A stretch of DNA of 58,445 bases, from assembly GCA_029561145.1 (NCBI GenBank), contig JAKQJM010000068.1, positions 1 to 58,445 of the forward strand. Direction: 5' to 3'. The DNA is from Pseudomonadota bacterium. Lineage in GTDB: Bacteria; Pseudomonadota; Gammaproteobacteria; Xanthomonadales; Rhodanobacteraceae. Under the pieces are notes generated by a model, which did not search any database, was not told the origin of the DNA, and saw only the letters and a list, made by a program, of their open reading frames with translations. Positions 56,235-58,445 of the stretch are shown in pieces. Numbering within the stretch: the first letter of the stretch is position 1; each line of letters starts with the position of its first letter. The translations under genes were made by a program, and so were the position numbers.

Positions 56235-58445
56235 ACGACTTCGCGCAATGGCGCCACTGGGCGGGCAGTCTCGACGATGTCGCTTTTTCGCAGCTCTGGT
56301 TTGCATTGGGTGCGGTCACCGCATTGCGTCCGCAGGGCGGCGAATTGGGTGACTGGATCGGCGAGCTCTGGACACGGACCACGCGCGACGAGGAGCTCGG
56401 CTGGACCATGCCGCACTTTGGCGATCCGGTCGGCCTCCGGCTGCGCAGTTCAACACCAACGGATTGGATCGCGCGCTGGAATGCCCTGGTCGGCAACCGC
56501 CTGCAGAAAGTCGCGGTCAGGATCGCCGACTGGAGCGCCGACGAAGCGTCGATCGAGTGGCTCCACGCTCTGCGCGGCATCGCGACCGTGGCGTCGTTGC
56601 GTCTGCCGCTGGTCAGCACAAGCATGCTCGGCTGGCCATTGCGCCTGGCCGCACGACAGGAAATCGATCATGCGTTGTTGCAGGATACGCTGGCTCGGTG
56701 GCCAGCCAGCGCGCTGGCGCAGGTTGTCGGTGCCGATAGCGAATCCTATGCCTGCGACGTACTCGTGCTGTCAGGCGGATTCGATCGCGTTTCAGCGATG
56801 CTGAGCGGAGGCGAAATTGCCGCGAATTTCGTCGTCGCGTTGTTGCCTGAACCCTTGTCGAATCCGGATCGCGCACGTTTCTTCGCCTTGTTCGAAGCGA
56901 GTCAGTCCAGCGGGTTTGCACTTGTGGAAAACGCAACAGGCATCGATCTCCCGGGCAGGCTCAACCGCTTCGTCGAAGAGCTTTCGCACGCGCGACGCGT
57001 CGATGTCGCCGCTTGCCTCGCGCTCGATGGCTTGCCGCGCCCGGCGATAGTCGGTCTTTGCGACGATCTGGCCCGATTCACGATACGCAGGGTCGCTGAT
57101 CGCTTGCAGGTGCGCTCGAAGGATCTGCTGCGCGCTACCACGTCGTTGTCGAAACCGCTGCAGGACGAACTGGATGCGATCCTGCCGCGTTTGCCTGCTT
57201 CGACTGCAAAGGAGGCGCCACCCTCGTCCGGCCTCGAGTCGATCGGTTCGGAAACGGTGCTCGGCCCTGGCGGACTCGAGTCGCTCGGTGGCGATGGCGA
57301 GACAGTTCCGCCTGCCGCGTCCGCTCCGCTCTCGGGATCGATGCCCGACTATGAGCGCATCGAAGCGCCGTACGACCACGAATGGGGTGGTGCGAAGGAT
57401 CTGGTCGCGGCGGCCGAGGCGCTGGATCGTGCCGAAGCGGCCATTTCGGTGAACCGCTTTTTGCAGGCGCGCTCGACGATCGTGCGCGATCTCGAGGAAA
57501 TTCCGGCCACGCGGGGATTTGTCGTCGGATTGATGGCAAGGGTGCGGGTCCACATCGGGCCACCGCTTCACGACACCAGCCACCTGCCGGAGCCTTTTCC
57601 CGAAAACGCCCTGCCACAGGAACTCGACAGCTGGGATCTGCAGGTCTGGCTGAGCGAGCCGGACCATCTGCGCAAACCGATCGGCGCCGGCATCATTCTG
57701 CGGCGCACCGGCAGCAGTACGGCGTGCACATTCGAGTTCACGCCGGAAACGACAGGCCCGTTCAACGGCCGCATCAGTGTGCTTTTCCGCGGGCGCGTCA
57801 TCCAGACCGCCGCGCTGCGCGCAACCGTGGTTGCGCCCGATGCTGCGCCAGCCGATGGCCTCGCACCGACGCTGGAAAGCATCATCCAGGTCAAGCGGAG
57901 CCTGTCCAGTCCGGATCAGCGTCGCTTCGACCTGGCTGTCGTGTTCAATCACGCGGCAACCGACCAGCCTGTCGCCCATCTGACGGGACACGCGACAGCG
58001 TGGATGACGAACCTGCGCGCGGTCGAGGCAACGGTCAAGGATCTCTCGGAACTGCTCGGCGGTCCGGCGTGGAGCGCGCGGGATTTCAAGCAAGGCCTCG
58101 ACAGCAGCAAGGGCAAGGTACTGCTGCGTGAGTTGGCCCAGCTCGGCAATGTGCTGCATCTGCTGCTCGTCGAATCGCGCAAATCCGGCACGCTTGATGC
58201 CAGTGGAATCGATGTGCTGAAGGGTGAGTACATCCAGATCGTCAGCACGCACAGCGATGCGATCGTTGTCCCGTTCGAATTCGTTTATGAATTCGACGCT
58301 CCGAATGACGATGCCGAGCCGTGTGCGAAGTGGCGCGAGGCAGTCCAGGCCGGACGTTGTCCGAACACCTGTGTGCAGGATGCGACGTCATTCTGCCCAA
58401 TGGGGTTCTGGGGGCTCAGCAAGGTCATAGAACGCCATGCACTGC
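56231..58445 (+). CDS. Large protein with a CHAT-like (caspase-type) start at its visible end, truncated by the window
   Basis: 738 residues are visible and the frame is open to the last base. The N-terminal 330 residues have no domain I recognise; YACDVLVLSGGFD near 175-187 looks like a Rossmann-type strand-loop. A Gly/Ser/Glu-rich linker (about 330-380) contains the repeat GLESIGSETV/GLESLGGDGETV. A beta-rich module follows (about 420-560, DSWDLQVWLSEPDHLRKP). The last 60 residues read IVVPFEFVYEFDAPN, then four Cys (C-x11-C-x3-C-x7-C) and MGFWGLSKVIERH. This resembles the PWELLYD-type entry of CHAT proteases, with the catalytic His and Cys expected beyond the window. The CHAT call is tentative. 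Confidence 0.6.
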   Translation, partial: MNDFAQWRHWAGSLDDVAFSQLWFALGAVTALRPQGGELGDWIGELWTRTTRDEELGWTMPHFGDPVGLRLRSSTPTDWIARWNALVGNRLQKVAVRIADWSADEASIEWLHALRGIATVASLRLPLVSTSMLGWPLRLAARQEIDHALLQDTLARWPASALAQVVGADSESYACDVLVLSGGFDRVSAMLSGGEIAANFVVALLPEPLSNPDRARFFALFEASQSSGFALVENATGIDLPGRLNRFVEELSHARRVDVAACLALDGLPRPAIVGLCDDLARFTIRRVADRLQVRSKDLLRATTSLSKPLQDELDAILPRLPASTAKEAPPSSGLESIGSETVLGPGGLESLGGDGETVPPAASAPLSGSMPDYERIEAPYDHEWGGAKDLVAAAEALDRAEAAISVNRFLQARSTIVRDLEEIPATRGFVVGLMARVRVHIGPPLHDTSHLPEPFPENALPQELDSWDLQVWLSEPDHLRKPIGAGIILRRTGSSTACTFEFTPETTGPFNGRISVLFRGRVIQTAALRATVVAPDAAPADGLAPTLESIIQVKRSLSSPDQRRFDLAVVFNHAATDQPVAHLTGHATAWMTNLRAVEATVKDLSELLGGPAWSARDFKQGLDSSKGKVLLRELAQLGNVLHLLLVESRKSGTLDASGIDVLKGEYIQIVSTHSDAIVVPFEFVYEFDAPNDDAEPCAKWREAVQAGRCPNTCVQDATSFCPMGFWGLSKVIERHAL

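Overview
The window looks like chromosome of a high-GC gammaproteobacterium of the order Xanthomonadales, most likely near Rhodanobacteraceae or Lysobacteraceae. This is an inference from gene content: a guaA/tadA neighbourhood, a fused ATP sulfurylase/APS kinase, a liu leucine-degradation cluster, a B3 metallo-beta-lactamase, a GNAT protein with an extra C-terminal domain, and REP elements of the GCGGCTGAAGCCGCTCC type. Gene density is high, many neighbours overlap by the 4-base ATGA signature, and no gene-free stretch exceeds 300 bases. I saw no rRNA, tRNA, CRISPR array, transposase or integrase.

Layout. Bases 1-141 are the 3' end of guaA. About 3.9 kb between guaA and tadA carries a single-chain DUF262/HNH restriction-type protein and an AbiEi/AbiEii toxin-antitoxin pair; this looks like a small defence island at the guaA 3' end. 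After tadA come an S51 (cyanophycinase-like) protein without its catalytic serine and a triple-PAS protein. Then a leucine catabolism cluster runs on the minus strand (liuC, liuD, a lipoprotein, HMG-CoA lyase). On the plus strand follow feoA-feoB-small Cys-rich membrane protein behind a Fur-box-like site, hutG-like amidohydrolase, and an MBOAT/AlgJ-like polysaccharide O-acetylation pair. Next are a fosmidomycin-resistance-type MFS pump, a YcjF/TerB-like protein, an alpha/beta hydrolase, a peroxiredoxin, and an hsp20-cbpA heat-shock pair with a sigma-32-type promoter. A PilH-like regulator and an AcuI/YhdH reductase precede the 2-oxoglutarate dehydrogenase genes sucA-sucB-lpd on the minus strand.

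From 31 kb to 37 kb the minus strand carries a GNAT fusion, a RoxA-type ribosomal oxygenase, a B3 metallo-beta-lactamase, purB and a CorC/HlyC-type transporter. fumC and a proline-rich exported protein follow on the plus strand. A four-gene minus-strand operon then encodes a small exported protein, a YtrA-type GntR regulator and an ABC exporter, with a palindrome at its promoter. An exported glutathione peroxidase, sat-cysC fusion, ABC-F ATPase, FKBP isomerase, ugd, gmd, slyX and a DUF2058 protein come next.

The most interesting region is 51.7-58.4 kb. Five tightly coupled plus-strand genes lie behind their own promoter-like sequence. They encode a DUF2235 (Tle1-like) hydrolase, a trypsin-like protease anchored by one membrane segment, a lipoprotein with a carboxypeptidase-regulatory-like domain, an exported CsgG-like/SH3 protein, and a large protein cut by the window edge whose last residues resemble the start of a CHAT (caspase-like) domain. 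I infer an envelope-linked proteolytic signalling or immunity cassette that I do not recognise as a named system.
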